Source of the DNA: Dendrocalamus latiflorus | Lineage: Eukaryota; Streptophyta; Magnoliopsida; Poales; Poaceae | Assembly (NCBI GenBank): GCA_017311315.1 | Contig: CM029610.1 | Location: 8,184,236-8,248,235, forward strand | DNA length: 64,000 nt | Reading direction: 5' to 3' | Shown: positions 55,301 through 64,000 of the stretch, in pieces | Layout of the letters: each line of letters starts with the position of its first letter | Numbering within the stretch: the stretch's first letter is position 1 | Program-made: the position numbers and the translations under genes | Notes under the pieces: generated by a model | The model's database searches: none | Told to the model about the DNA's origin: nothing | Seen by the model: only the letters and a program-made list of their open reading frames with translations

Positions 55301-56979
55301 CATTTCTTGGCACCTTTCAGCACTTTTCGATCTGTCTCTACTACTATTTTCTGACCTTCAGGGTTAACCAAAGACACTGTTTTGATCTCGCAATCTACCT
55401 TGCCTTTATTCCTGGCCAACCAGTTCATGCCCAAGATGGCATCTAATCCGGACATATCTAACTGCAACAAGTCTGCTCTAAAGTCTACCCCTTGGATTTT
55501 TATATTAAGTCCCGCACACCCACGGTGGGACTCCATTTTAACCCCAGGGGTTTCCACCACATAAGGTCTTGGTAATGCAACAGAAGGTAATTGATTTCTT
55601 GCAGCAAAACTCTTTGAAATAAATGAATGCGTTGCACCAGGGTCAAATAAAATCAATGCAGGTATGGAATTGATTGGGAACATACCAGCAATGATGTCAC
55701 TTGCTCCAGCGGCATCCTCTGCAGATACATGGTTCACTCTGGCATAAAAAGTGGGTCTGACATTGCTTCTGCCTCTGCCTCTGCCTGTAGTTGAGAAATT
55801 CGCAGTGCCTGCAGGTGACTGAGGGTTGGATGCTTTAATCTGCAAGAATCCTCCTTTGGGGGTGCCGGGGGTTGCTTGTGACTTAACCTCTTGCTGCTGT
55901 TGGTTCTGAACTTGCAACTTGGCTGCATCTGAGGGCAGGTTCTTCCTGGGATACTGGTCTCTGTAGTGCCCTATCTCACCGCAGTGGAAACATGCGTTTG
56001 ACCTTCGCGGGCAGCTACTAGCCAGGTGATTCCCACCACAAGTGGGACACTTGAGAGCCAATGGTAGAGGGGAAGTATAATGCTGAGTCTGACTGGACTG
56101 GTTCTTCGGCATCATCACATACTGCCGGGAGGATGGGGATCGATATGAAGAAGATCCTGCTGTCTTGGCTCGTTGTGCAGTATGGGAAGATGACTGCGAT
56201 CTGTGTGCTGCCTTGCGTTTTCTATAGTCTTCCATCTCAGTTCTGGCTTCTTCAGAGTTGATCAAGCCATCAACCATATCATTCAGATCTTTGAACTTCA
56301 AAGCTGAAATGTGGAATCTCAAAGACTGCTGCAAACCTGCACGAAACTTGTTCATTTTCTTGTCTTCGTTGTCAATATCCTCAGGGGCAAATCTGGAGAG
56401 GTGGTTGAACTGGTGTAAATACTCCATTACAGTACGGCCACCTTGTTTAAGCGCCAAAAATTCCCGGCGCTTTGCTTCCATAATGCCGTCAGGGATGTGG
56501 GCCTTACGGAAGGCCTTGGAGAAATCTTCCCAGCTAATCTCTCTATTCTGCAGTGTGCGCTGATAATTGATCCACCAAGTCGCTGCTGCACCCTGTAACT
56601 GGTGGGATGCATATAACACCTTCTCTTTATCGTCACACTGCGCAGTCTGAAGCTTCCTCTCTACATCTGCCAGCCAATCTTCAGCAACCATAGGATCAGC
56701 GGTTGTGGAGAAAGTGGGTGGACGTGTCTTTAGAAAGTCATTCCACCGGGTGGTAATTGGAGCACCATCCCGTGGAATATTGCCTCCACCCTGTACTCCT
56801 GGGGATCTGGTGGCGAGCTGTTCAATCAATCTGGACTGTTGATCCAACATTCGCAGTATGTTCTGCTCTCCTTGATATCGATTCCGTTCTAACATTGCAA
56901 TAACATTGGCAAGTGTGTTCTGGTCGGTGGCAGGTGCACCCTGCCTGCTGGTCTGACCTGTCTGCTCTGCCGGCTCCAT
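52369..56979 (-). CDS. gag-pol: Gag-Pol polyprotein of Tekay-like chromovirus, one internal stop
   Basis: A single frame of about 1536 codons with one TAA (53314-53316) between HFLPIK and TYGKDKLAELY in integrase. Start MEPAEQTGQTSRQGAPATDQ. Gag has TRPPTFSTTADPMVAEDWLA and QLQGAAATWWINYQRT. There are two knuckles near residue 333; the second, CFHCGEIGHYRDQY, has Tyr in place of its last Cys. Protease site at about 445 reads LILFDPGATHSF (Pro where Ser/Thr is usual). RT carries FVIVFIDDILIYSKSEEEHK at about 763, then RNase H (FQIYCDASKQGLGCVLMQDG). Integrase has the HHCC motif (..CDVCQQ) and D..D..E (MDFITGLP, VSDRGAQF, YHPQTDGQTERTN). The C-terminal chromodomain (RVQWKNHTPEESTWERESDL, about 1500) would target chromatin. 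Apart from the stop the frame is open. Confidence 0.93.
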
Positions 56980-57285
56980 CTGTTGATTGGGAACTTGAGG
57001 TTAGCCTTGCAGCGGCTTTGGCAATCAAGAACAGATAAGTAAGACTTTAAATTTTTCAAGGCAAGTATAGGACGAAAAGATAAGAACGAGAGCGAAGGGG
57101 ACAGGAGAAAGCTTTGAACACAGGAAGAACATACTGATAATTAAGCAAACAAATTAAAAGAGGTAGCAACATAATTTACATTAAGCAAGTGGTGCACAGA
57201 CCACATAAAGGTTCATGTTACACTTGCATTACATACAAAAGTACATCTATCACCAAAAGGTCAGGCTACCACTAACGAACGGCGT

Positions 57286-57978
57286 CTACTCCTCGTCGTC
57301 CCCTGGTGCTGGGAGGGCAAGCGGGGCTGCTGGGCGGAACCGGGCACGGTACTGCGCCGCAGTCATCCGGCGCTTGGGCCTAGACTGCACCGAAGCACAA
57401 GAGGAGTGAACGCTGGGTGACTCCGCACTATCTGAGACCTCTGCTGCCTCCTGGGCCTCGTAGCGGACGAGGGACTCCCGGAGGCGCTGAACCTCCTCAC
57501 GAGTGTCCCACAACTGCCTCTGCCAGACTCTGGCCTCCTCGACTGCTCTGTCGTAGCTGGCGACCTGCTGCGACATAAGGGTGGCGATACCCGCTAGGCG
57601 GGGATCATCATCCTCACCGAACCTAGGGACTATAAAGTCCCCAAAGTGCGGACGCGGCACCAGGTCGAAAGGTGTCCCTGCTAGCTCCTGGTGGTAGTAG
57701 TCTCTGAGATAGAGCGCAGCCTTCAGAGCCACGTCCTGAACAGCATCCTCATCGTTCACCCGTCGGGCGGTGAACCTCCGCTTCCTGTCTGGGCGGATAG
57801 GCAAGGGGTCGAGGACCACCCAAGCCTTGTACTCGTAGAACTGGTCCTGGCGGAACTGTCCCTCAGCGTAGATCACTGGGCCGTGGTTTCCTCTCGCTCC
57901 GAGGTATCGTCGCATTTCCCACAACTTGTGGTGCCATCCATCCCTACGGTCGGGGCGGGAGAAAACGAGGCGCACCAT
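57286..57978 (-). CDS. Extra ORF between primer site and gag (ORF0-like)
   Basis: A 230-residue open frame in the same direction as gag, in the leader of the Tekay-like element. It begins MVRLVFSRPDRRDGWHHKLW immediately after a CAG that could serve as a splice acceptor. It continues with ARGNHGPVIYAEGQFRQDQF, FDLVPRPHFGDFIVPRFGED and a likely coiled segment (RAVEEARVWQRQLWDTREEV), ending ALPAPGDDEE-stop. I do not recognise a domain. Upstream ORFs of this kind (orf0) have been described for some rice gypsy elements of this lineage, from memory. Codon use is biased and the frame is intact in an element whose gag-pol has a stop, so it is plausibly a real gene of unknown role. Confidence 0.6.
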   Translation of the reverse strand: MVRLVFSRPDRRDGWHHKLWEMRRYLGARGNHGPVIYAEGQFRQDQFYEYKAWVVLDPLPIRPDRKRRFTARRVNDEDAVQDVALKAALYLRDYYHQELAGTPFDLVPRPHFGDFIVPRFGEDDDPRLAGIATLMSQQVASYDRAVEEARVWQRQLWDTREEVQRLRESLVRYEAQEAAEVSDSAESPSVHSSCASVQSRPKRRMTAAQYRARFRPAAPLALPAPGDDEE

Positions 57979-58196
57979 CTGCCGGAAACGAAAATTTGAA
58001 GTTAGACAAGTAAGACAATAAACATTTGCGAAAATTAAAACTTAAGCAGAAATAAACTAAGACAGGAAAGTAGCAACAAGAGAGAAACAAGACAGCAATA
58101 ATACTTATATTTTTCATAAACTCTTTTTATGCCTTAAATTAATTTTTGCGATAAAATCGCTTCCTAGACAGCCTTAGGTCTCAACCTACGGTCAAA

Positions 58197-58214
58197 GAGC
58201 CTGCTCTGATACCA
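58197..58214 (-). other. Primer-binding site of Tekay-like element
   Basis: On the minus strand TGGTATCAGAGCAGGCTC lies five bases inside the right LTR. It is complementary to the 3' end of initiator methionine tRNA. Confidence 0.9.
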
Positions 58215-58219
58215 CTTCT

Positions 58220-58988
58220 TGTAACGCCCCCGTTTCCAGGGGCGCGTACGGACACGGCATTCCGTAACTATTCAAGCATGAACAGTTATGGAATGTCGCG
58301 CAAGAGTATACCATTGCATGCTTACAACAAAAGACCAGCATATATTTGACGTACGGATTAACATCCAGTTTTTACAGCGGGGCGTGCAAGCCCAAAGTAT
58401 ATTACATTACAAAAGGCTCCAGAAACTGCTTCGAGCGCGGCGGAGACCTACAGCCAAGGATCCTCGTCGAAGAAAAGATCCTCTGGTACTTCTTCAACGG
58501 GGAGCCCTTCTCCTTCGTCTTGATCCTCTAAAGGTTGGATTAAGCAAGCCGTGAGCCAAACAACCGGCTCAGCAAATCCCAAAAGGGATCTTAATTTACT
58601 ATATGCACGGAAATTCCAAGGAAGGGTGTATACTTGGTTTATTACATTTGGTGGATGCAATTTTATTTGCAAACATTTTCATAAGACGGACACAAAACTT
58701 ACTCCTTAAGATCTCAGGGGTTTTCATCAAGAGTTCATTAACTAACTAACCAAGTTAAAGTATTTACAAATCTACTTAAGCTTTGCTGCTGGAATCACCC
58801 AAGTGACACAGCTCCAATAACCGGGAGCACGGTGTATTCGAATACCATTTATTTGACTCTGCAGAGTTTGCTCAGCTTTACCCACACGATTACTCAACTC
58901 CCGCTAAAGAGTTAAGAAAGCCAGGTCGTTTCTCTGCTCAACTCTTTATATAGGCTCTACCCAGTAGAATTCACTCGGGTCTGGCTCA

Positions 58989-59023
<35 letters not shown>

Positions 59024-61759
59024 GAGAGGACAACGTCCGCTTCGAGTGAATTCCACCGTTGTTAGGCTTCCGCAGCACGGCCAGCCTAACCTTACTGCTA
59101 CCCTCCTGTAGAGTTTCAATCGAGTTGAGCAGCTAATCGACAAGTGTTGACAAGTCAACTCCTGTGGTTGAGCGATCACTGTGACATTTGCTCAGCGTAA
59201 GGGTTTCAGTCCTTATATTTTCACATGGCCCGCAACCTCGCCAGGTCCGCGACCCAAACTAAGGTAAGCGGTGGGCGTAGACCGTCCCGCGGTTTCCCAC
59301 TCACCCTTACCCTACTCCAGCCCTAGGATAAGAGGTGGGCAAAGACCGTCTCGTGGCTCTCCCCCAACTCTTACCCTACCTTGTGCACGCCGGCACTCTC
59401 CGCTCTAAGATACGGTGTCCCATACCATCCTACCTTAGAGTCGGGTTTTCCAGATTCTATTGGCCCACAGCCACAACCTTATTAGTGTAACATTTTTGCA
59501 TGATAATAATAACCTACAATTCTCTAGAATATCAGATAATTATTTCTAGGGTTTCAAAGGCATGGCTACAATTTAATCATGGCATTTAACGGTGGTAGGA
59601 CTAACTATATCACATGACATTCTAAACATTTTATTTTTATTTTCGAACTAATATTTCAGAACTAGCTCAATGCAAATAATGTATTAACATAATTAAACAT
59701 TATGGGATACAATATGATCAAAGGATTTGGGACTTGCCGTCTATCCGGATGATTTCTGCGAGCTCGAACGTCGAAGCACCTGGATCCTGAGCCTGCTCTT
59801 GAATCTCCGGGATCTCCGACACTAACGCAAACAATTAAAATGAAATAAATCCAGCTTGCAACTAATCAAGCGAGGAAAAATAATCTAATTAAAAAGAAAT
59901 AAATTGCATAAACACCCCAAATGGAATTTTAGGAATTTTTCTAGGATGAATCTGTGGAAATGGATTTCACCAGGGGTCTGGAATAATATTTGGAGCAAAG
60001 TGGTGAAATTTGGGAATTTTTGGGATTTTCTGTGATTTTCTAGGATTTATTTAAGTTTTCTGGAATATTGGAAATTGGAAAATTGCTGGAAAATCACTTT
60101 GCACAGTAAAAGGCCGGCCCATGGCCACAGTGCGGCCTGGCCGGGGAGTCGGCCCGCGCGGCCGAAGGCCAGCGCGGCCTGTTTGCGCACGCGCGCGCGC
60201 GCGAGACGGAGCGGGCCGAGGGACGACGGCCCAAAGCGGGCGCGCCCACGCGGCACGGATGCCCGCCGCGTGGCCCGGGGCGGACGGCGGCGGAGCGAGA
60301 CGGGATGAGCGGCTGCGATGGGAAAGCGGGGAGATCGGACGGCTGGGACTTAAGGGAGGCGGCGAACCGGTACGGAGGATCCAACAGCTGAGGTTAGAAG
60401 GTGGGGGTAAGATCCGACGGCGAAGGAGGGGCCACGTCCATCGTCTTCCTCCTCCGGCCGCGACAGTGCAGCCGCGGCAGAGCAACGGTGGCGACGGCGG
60501 TCCGGGCGCTAGGGGGCTCGCCGGCGGTCACCGAGAGTACCGGCGGGTTGAGGGGACTGCGGGGAACCCATTTCGGGTGGTTAGCGTTTGCGGGGACCAA
60601 AGGGGAGAGAGGGAGGGAGAAGGGGGTGGTTCGGGGATTTCACGGTGGAGAGGGTCACCGGCGGCGAGGAAGCTCAATCGGGGCCGGTTACATCATCTGG
60701 GGAGTTGGGAGCTCACATTGGTGGCGGTGGCTGAAGCTCAGAGCCTTCGGGGTGAGCTGGCCACGGAGAGGTGGTTGCGGCCGGCGGTGGACTTCGACGG
60801 CGGCGCTCCACAGGGCTTCACCTGGCCAGAGGAGAACGGCAAAGTAAATAGGGGTGGGTGAAGGTGCTCCAGACGAATGCAATTTAGAAATGGGGGAGGG
60901 AAGGGGGAGATTGGTTCCCGGGGGCCACCGGCGCAGGGGACGGCGGAGGCGGAGCTGTAGGCGGCGGGGCTCCAATCGGAGGCTCCGGGAGAGGCTCTGG
61001 AGGGTGGGGAGGGGAATGGTGGTGTTTGGGGAGCTCGGAAAGCAAAGGAAGCGAAATGGCAGGGGGAGGGGGCTTTATACCCGCGCGGAGGGGAGGGGGT
61101 TCCTTCGGGGAGAAGCCAGCGGCGGGGCTCCGGCCGACAGGGAGGTGACGGGGCCGTCAAGGGCGTTTAATCCCGCACAGTGGGAGTGGGCGAGGGTGAC
61201 GCGAGGCTCTGCACAGAGCGGGCGACGCGACGGGGGCAGTTGAGCTGCGGCCGGGGCGAGGGCGTGCCCGTGCGCGCGCGAGAGAGGAGGCGTCGTCTGC
61301 CAAGTGGGGCCGGGGCTGGAGCGGGCGACGTGGCGCGGCGGCGTCCACTCGCTCGGACAGGAGCTGTCGGGGCGGCGGAGGCGGTCCGAGATCGGGGCGG
61401 CGCGGGGACAGGCGCGGGCGCAGAGGCGGCCACGGGCGCAGCGCGCAGCGCACGCGCGTGCGCGGGGAGGAGGCGGGGAGGGAGCTGGGCGCTTGCGGCT
61501 GAGGGGAGCGGAGGGAGGCGCTGGGCGACGGGGAAGGCGGAAGGAGAGGTGGCGCCAGCGAAGACGCGGGCGCGGGGCGCGTGAGAGAAAGGGAGGCGGA
61601 AAGGGGAGACGGGGCGCCAACGGAGGGAGAAAGCGGAAAGGCCGAGAAAGGAAAGCGCATTTCCGACGAAACTTTCCCGAAAAGGAAAGTTTTCAAAATT
61701 CACCCAAAAATGCAGCAAAAAGCACAGAAATTTATTTTGAATTTTTCCAGGGCTTTTCA
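58220..61759 (-). repeat. 5' LTR of Tekay-like element
   Basis: Same ends as the left LTR. By eye it differs at about seven positions, for example near 58516, 59226, 59353 and 60287, has a shorter (AC)n tract and one extra GC in the repeat near 61276. It should carry the promoter for leftward transcription. Confidence 0.97.
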
Positions 61760-61764
61760 ATCTT

Positions 61765-62460
61765 AGGCAGAGTGGTGGTATAACATTAATTTTCATACTT
61801 CTTTGAAGATGACTCCGTTTGAGGCATTATATGGTATGAAACCACCAAAGATTTCAAAAGCCATACTGCTGGACACCACTGCTAAAGAAAACAAGGACAG
61901 ATTGCAGAGGAGGCAAGCTGCTTTGGAGACTATCAAGGCTAGTCTGGAGAAGGCAAGCTCTAGAATGAAATTCTTTGCAGATAAATATAGAAAGGAGAGA
62001 AGCTTGAAGGTTGGGGACATGGTCCGTCACAAAATGCAACCTTATAGATACAATGCTTTAGGTTTGCACATAGTACTAAAACTGCATTCAAGGTATTATC
62101 GATCATTCCGAATTCTGGACAAGGTGGGAAATGCAGCTTACAAGCTCCTACTACCAGAAGGTTGTCAAATACATCCGATTTTTCATTTCATTCAATTGAA
62201 GAAACACTTAGGACCTAAGGCGATTCCCAATGCAGAACTACCTCTAGTGGATGAAGAAGGACACATTCTGTCTAAACCAACTGCTATCTTAGAGAGGAGA
62301 GTAATACCCCAGAACAATGAGCCAATAGTCCAATAGAAAAAAGGGTTTCACTGGGCAAACTTGCCCCCTGAGACTGTTACTTGGGAAGATGCAGACTTCA
62401 TTATAAGAACATTTCCGAGTTTTAATCCTTGAGGACAAGGATCTCAAGGAGGGGAGTATT
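61765..62460 (+). pseudogene. pol: Ty3/gypsy integrase C-terminus, plus copy, right part
   Basis: Continuation of the pol interrupted at 48790. Rejoined across the target duplication the frame reads ..SWLS, stop TAG, AEWWYNINFHTS.., so a nonsense codon lies exactly at the insertion point; Trp or Leu is expected. Then MTPFEALYGMKPPKISKA, KVGDMVRHKMQPYRYNALGL, IHPIFHFIQLKKHLGPKAIP and a chromodomain-like end (PPETVTWEDADFIIRTFPSF). A polypurine tract (AAGGAGGGGAG) sits at 62444-62455 before the LTR. Confidence 0.85.
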
Positions 62461-62903
62461 TGTCAGAGTATTGAAAACCTGATGTTTGAGATGGTTTTGG
62501 ATGGGGGAGGAAGCAGCAATCTAACGGCTGAAGTTAACGCATACCCTTTCATCTAATGATGTCGTCTGGTTCTCATCGCTTATGGGAGGTTATGAAGGCT
62601 GGACGGTGGGATCTGGAGATAGCGCTTCGACCATGCATCCTACGCTTCGACCACTCATCACCCTTATTTTCTGTTACTGTTCCCGATCACGCTATTACTT
62701 TTATCACTGGAGCTACTGCTGTTACTTACAGACTATTTAAGCCATCGGGTGTATTGGATGATGTGTGAAGTGAAACCCTAGTTATTACCTACTACTTAAT
62801 TTGTTCTCTACTTTACTCTTTCCTTTTTGGTGAAATCCCAAGTACTTCAATTTCTTCTTTCAAATCTGAACCGAAATCGGACCTAATCAATTTGGTCCTG
62901 ACA
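62461..62903 (+). repeat. 3' LTR of the plus-strand gypsy copy
   Basis: A 443-bp repeat beginning TGTCAGAGTATTG and ending TTTGGTCCTGACA, with inverted TGTCAG/CTGACA ends, directly after a polypurine tract. The corresponding 5' LTR is missing. It abuts coding-like sequence at 62904. Confidence 0.8.
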
Positions 62904-63370
62904 TTACGGTGGATGACCTGAAAGACCCAGGGAATCTTCCACCAATTCCTTCATTGTATGAATTCATGCAGGGCTTAGATTCCGAGCCACCTTTTGAAAA
63001 TTTCTCAGTTGGGACACCGCAAGATCCCAGCGATTGTGATGAACCTGACGCCATCTTGGAGTCTAAGAAACTTCCTGAGACAGAAGATAAGGTTTCTGCA
63101 GCAGAGAAGATTGGATTTGAATCTGATCTGCCGTCTGCACAGGGTAAATGCGAGTCTAAGTTCGAGTCACCCAAACATGAGGTGGCAAATTTGGATCCTG
63201 CTGAGCCACGTGAAGGAGATCTGATCAAATCCTCCCCTGATAAAGTCGAAGCCAAACAAGCAGCTGCTGATAATGTCTTGAATCCTGTTTCTGCTCTGCG
63301 CAGTAAGGCAACTGCTGTTCCTATGATACACGAGAGTGTATGGGACTATGGGAGGGTGCAATTCAACTGA
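62904..63370 (+). CDS. Acidic host-like exon, partial, of unknown function
   Basis: Directly after the gypsy LTR an open frame of about 155 codons reads ITVDDLKDPGNLPPIPSLYE, FMQGLDSEPPFENFSVGTPQ, ..SESKFESPKHEVANLDPAEP-like acidic, Ser/Pro/Glu-rich sequence and ends SVWDYGRVQFN-stop at 63368-63370. There is no Met near the left edge and no splice acceptor, so the left end seems to have been cut by the retroelement. Composition and codon use look like a real plant protein with a disordered tail. No family was recognised. The 5' portion could not be found left of the gypsy complex. It might be the 3' exon of a disrupted gene or a captured fragment. Confidence 0.45.
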
Positions 63371-64000
63371 CTCTATCTTCAGTTCTTCACTCACGAATGT
63401 TGTTGCCATTTTCAAAAGGTTTGTTTTGTCTACATCCTTTCTTTTGAATGACGACACATATACCTTTTTTTGTTGTTGTTAGGATGTCCTGTTGATCTAG
63501 ACTCATTTCTTCTTCACTTTCATCATCTTCTTTTTGAACCTTCTAAGTCAAATTGACATTCTACAGAACAAATACCACCGTTTCACCCAAATAATAGTGG
63601 GTCACATGTTGTAACTTTCTTGGCCTTATTTAAGGCCATTGTGTTAGTCTATATACATTTTCACAAAGCTGCAGGTTTGTATGAACCTGGAATCGGTTCT
63701 TGTTTAGCAACAACACTCATGATAATCATGCGCTCAAGACTCAGTTCTATAAAATTTTATCTTAGCAGTTACATAAATAAGCTAGTATGTGTTAGAAAAG
63801 CATACAAAGCGTCTAAATATAGCTTTTATATGCCAGAAGTGAAGAGTGATAAACTGATACATTAATGGCAAAACTGCAACTTGCGATTTACTTCAACTTA
63901 CCTATCTTTCTTTGTTTAGGCCATTCTCAGTGGAGAGTTTCATGGTGTTGTTTCCAAGACTGCCACATCATGTAAAATGAAATGAAACATGGATGAAACA
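63371..64000 (+). other. Downstream region with a possible small terminal exon
   Basis: After AT-rich sequence an acceptor-like CTTTGTTTAG at 63919 precedes a 22-codon frame (63920-63985, AILSGEFHGVVSKTATSCKM then Lys-stop), which could be a last exon of the upstream gene. The evidence is weak. Nothing else is seen in this stretch. Confidence 0.25.

Larger units (their letters stand above)
48791..61759 (-). mobile_element. Full-length Tekay-like chromovirus (Ty3/gypsy), recent insertion
   Basis: A 12,969-bp element with LTRs at 48791-52334 (3544 bp) and 58220-61759 (3540 bp), flanked by a perfect 5-bp duplication ATCTT (48786-48790 and 61760-61764) inside an older gypsy integrase. It is transcribed leftward: primer site 58197-58214, an extra ORF 57286-57978, gag-pol 52369-56979 and a polypurine tract next to 52334. 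By eye the LTRs differ at about seven bases plus two microsatellite length changes, so insertion was very recent. A chromodomain ends the polyprotein. A single stop in integrase and a few lost key residues suggest it no longer moves alone. Confidence 0.97.

Noticed and set aside
1..64000. CRISPR arrays, tRNA or rRNA genes, bacterial operons
   Set aside because: No spaced direct repeats of CRISPR type, no cloverleaf or rRNA sequence was seen; the only tRNA-related sequences are retroelement primer sites.

Overview
The window is nuclear DNA of a flowering plant, almost certainly a grass. It holds a few spliced, widely spaced host genes with GC-rich first exons, embedded in nested retrotransposons and DNA transposons. 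Grass-typical element types are present: Tourist-like and Mutator-like MITEs, a SMART-type miniature LTR element, Tat, Tekay-like and copia retrotransposons. No rRNA, tRNA, CRISPR array or bacterial operon is visible. All exon, boundary and target-site calls were made by eye from the sequence.

Layout. 1-9.8 kb: the last exons of a coiled-coil gene (+). Its final intron is swollen to 8.3 kb by an old hAT element (about 1491-9649), whose own transposase was broken by a degenerate Tat gypsy element and a Tourist-like MITE; a smaller hAT-like element (7854-8636) sits just upstream of that transposase. 9.8-15.9 kb: intergenic DNA with two related MITEs, AT-rich microsatellites and repeat-like sequence. 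15.9-20.0 kb: a 4.1 kb Mutator-like element with 225-bp terminal inverted repeats and a 9-bp target duplication; its only recognisable gene is a spliced plant-mobile-domain (PMD) gene, followed by a 66-bp-arm hairpin full of GGCGCC. 21.3-21.7 kb: a Mutator-like MITE. 23.6-24.1 kb: an intact two-exon gene for a 60-residue cysteine-rich CYSTM/CDT1-like protein (-). 25.1-25.4 kb: a complete SMART/TRIM with 81-bp LTRs and a 5-bp target duplication.

28.6-40.2 kb: an intact six-exon gene (-) for a plastid acyl-ACP thioesterase of the FATB type (423 residues, 1272-bp coding sequence). Its last intron is 9.0 kb, filled by a decayed Ty1/copia element (29856-37455) that itself carries two hAT-like elements with perfect 8-bp target duplications, a Tourist-like MITE and a 48-bp triplication. 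40.3-44.5 kb: intergenic, with MITEs. 44.6-62.9 kb: two broken, oppositely oriented gypsy copies back to back; the right-hand copy was split by a nearly pristine 12,969-bp Tekay-like chromovirus (48791-61759) with 3.54-kb LTRs, target duplication ATCTT, an extra ORF before gag and a chromodomain. 62.9-64.0 kb: an acidic host-like exon abutting the gypsy LTR, and the start of the next region.

The host genes (FATB in fatty-acid export, CYSTM in membrane/metal or stress biology, a coiled-coil protein) have no evident joint pathway. What unites the window is successive transposon nesting, much of it inside introns without destroying the genes. The most unusual item is the PMD-carrying Mutator-like element with its GGCGCC-rich ends and hairpin. 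The most informative series is a set of four hAT-type elements sharing a CTATGTT-like end, one of which still has pieces of a BED-finger transposase.
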